Positions 12,504-12,962 of a DNA stretch of 12,962 nucleotides are shown here, piece by piece. The notes below the pieces were generated by a model, which searched no databases, had not been told where the DNA came from, and saw only the letters and a list, made by a program, of their open reading frames with translations. This DNA is from an uncultured bacterium. GTDB taxonomy: Bacteria; Patescibacteriota; Minisyncoccia; CAIUEV01. The DNA lies in contig CAIUEV010000147.1 of NCBI GenBank assembly GCA_903898335.1, positions 1 through 12,962 on the forward strand. Reading direction: 5' to 3'. A program made the translations under genes and the position numbers. How positions within the stretch are numbered: the first letter of the stretch is position 1; each line of letters opens with the position of its first letter.

Positions 12504-12532
12504 AATATAGCGCATTTTTGATTCTAGAGCAA
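12504..12532 (-). promoter_or_regulatory. Candidate promoter for a leaderless glycosyltransferase mRNA
   Basis: On the minus strand, TTGCTC (12532-12527, 3/6 match to -35) and TATATT (12509-12504, 5/6 match to -10) are exactly 17 bp apart. The -10 box ends 6 bp before ATG 12497, which would place initiation at or next to that codon and give a leaderless transcript. It lies in the short gap after the NIF3-like stop. AT-richness makes chance matches plausible. Confidence 0.35.
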
Positions 12533-12539
12533 AATAGAT

Positions 12540-12962
12540 TTATCTTTTTACTCGAATAAACCCACCGGTCGGTAGAATTTCAACGCCGCGTTTTTCTAGT
12601 TCGTCGACAAAAAGATTCATTCCGAGGGAATCGGAGGCGATGTGAGAGGCGATTACTACGTTAATGAAAGATTTTTCCGCTTCTTTGCGGTAGCTTTCCG
12701 ATTGGTGCATTGAAATAACCGTGCCGATTCCAGCGTTGGCTAAGTGGGAATAGATTTTTTCCGCTCCGTCGGTGCCGCCGGTAATTTCGGAGGCGATAAT
12801 TTTTCCACTGTGATTCTTGGCGGAGCCGGCAAAAATTCTGGGCGCCGATCCACGCTCAGCCGCTTCTTGATATTCCGGTATCTCATTGAGCATTTTTATA
12901 ATACTCCCGACATATTTTGGCTTTTTCTCTTTAAGCTTATTTTCAATAAAATTCAAAACCAA
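12540..12962 (-). CDS. NIF3/DUF34 family dinuclear-metal protein (5' partial)
   Basis: This is the C-terminal 140 residues of a NIF3-like (DUF34) protein, a conserved family with a dinuclear metal site whose cellular role is still uncertain. Matching features are the GTDGAEKIYSHLANAGIGT helix-strand (about 63-81), ISMHQSES (83-90), the metal-site segment NVVIASHIASDSLGMN (100-115) and the closing GGFIRVKR. In this segment the family usually has a His followed four residues later by Glu (GHyxxE); here it is H107 with an acidic D111. The reading frame is open to the right edge and its first visible codon is TTG, so the true start and the N-terminal metal ligands (typically another 100 or more residues) lie outside. 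It reads toward the glycosyltransferase and ends 42 bp before that gene's ATG 12497. Confidence 0.85.
   Translation of the reverse strand: MVLNFIENKLKEKKPKYVGSIIKMLNEIPEYQEAAERGSAPRIFAGSAKNHSGKIIASEITGGTDGAEKIYSHLANAGIGTVISMHQSESYRKEAEKSFINVVIASHIASDSLGMNLFVDELEKRGVEILPTGGFIRVKR

Noticed and set aside
12515..12515. Upstream ATG for the glycosyltransferase
   Set aside because: It adds only six residues and its codons overlap the -10-like box; kept as an alternative rather than the main call.

Overview
The window is an AT-rich, very compact bacterial segment that most resembles a Patescibacteria/CPR (Parcubacteria-like) genome. This assignment is an inference. It rests on three things: abutting or overlapping genes, no recognisable Shine-Dalgarno sequence before any start, and a PriA homologue that has lost its helicase motifs next to large lineage-type secreted and hypothetical proteins. 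No rRNA, tRNA, CRISPR array, transposase or phage gene is visible.

Layout. (1) Positions 1-1238 (+): the 3' part of a polytopic membrane protein of the TMTC/GT-C type ending in three TPRs; its 5' end lies outside the window. (2) Positions 1239-1377: the only sizeable intergenic gap (139 bp), with a weak terminator-like hairpin, a candidate promoter and a 17-bp tandem repeat that runs up to the next start codon. (3) Positions 1378-11281 (+): seven tightly packed genes, gpmI (glycolysis), nfo (AP-site repair), an unrecognised protein with a duplicated domain, a 956-residue exported Cys-rich surface protein, mreC, a degenerate priA-like gene and rnhB. Gaps are 4-23 bp, and one junction overlaps by 23 bp, so this looks like one operon read from the gap at 1239-1377. 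(4) Positions 11190-12962 (-): a family 2 glycosyltransferase that overlaps the end of rnhB tail to tail by 92 bp, preceded by the C-terminal part of a NIF3/DUF34 protein that runs off the right edge.

How the genes fit together. gpmI, nfo and rnhB are complete, with essentially all expected active-site residues. The exported protein overlaps mreC, so envelope and cell-shape functions appear to be co-expressed with DNA-maintenance genes (nfo, priA-like, rnhB) and glycolysis. Grouping of unrelated housekeeping genes in one transcript is common in reduced genomes. The least explained parts are the duplicated-domain protein (3883-4962), the exported protein with a three-copy cysteine motif (4986-7856) and the helicase-dead PriA homologue (8645-10597).
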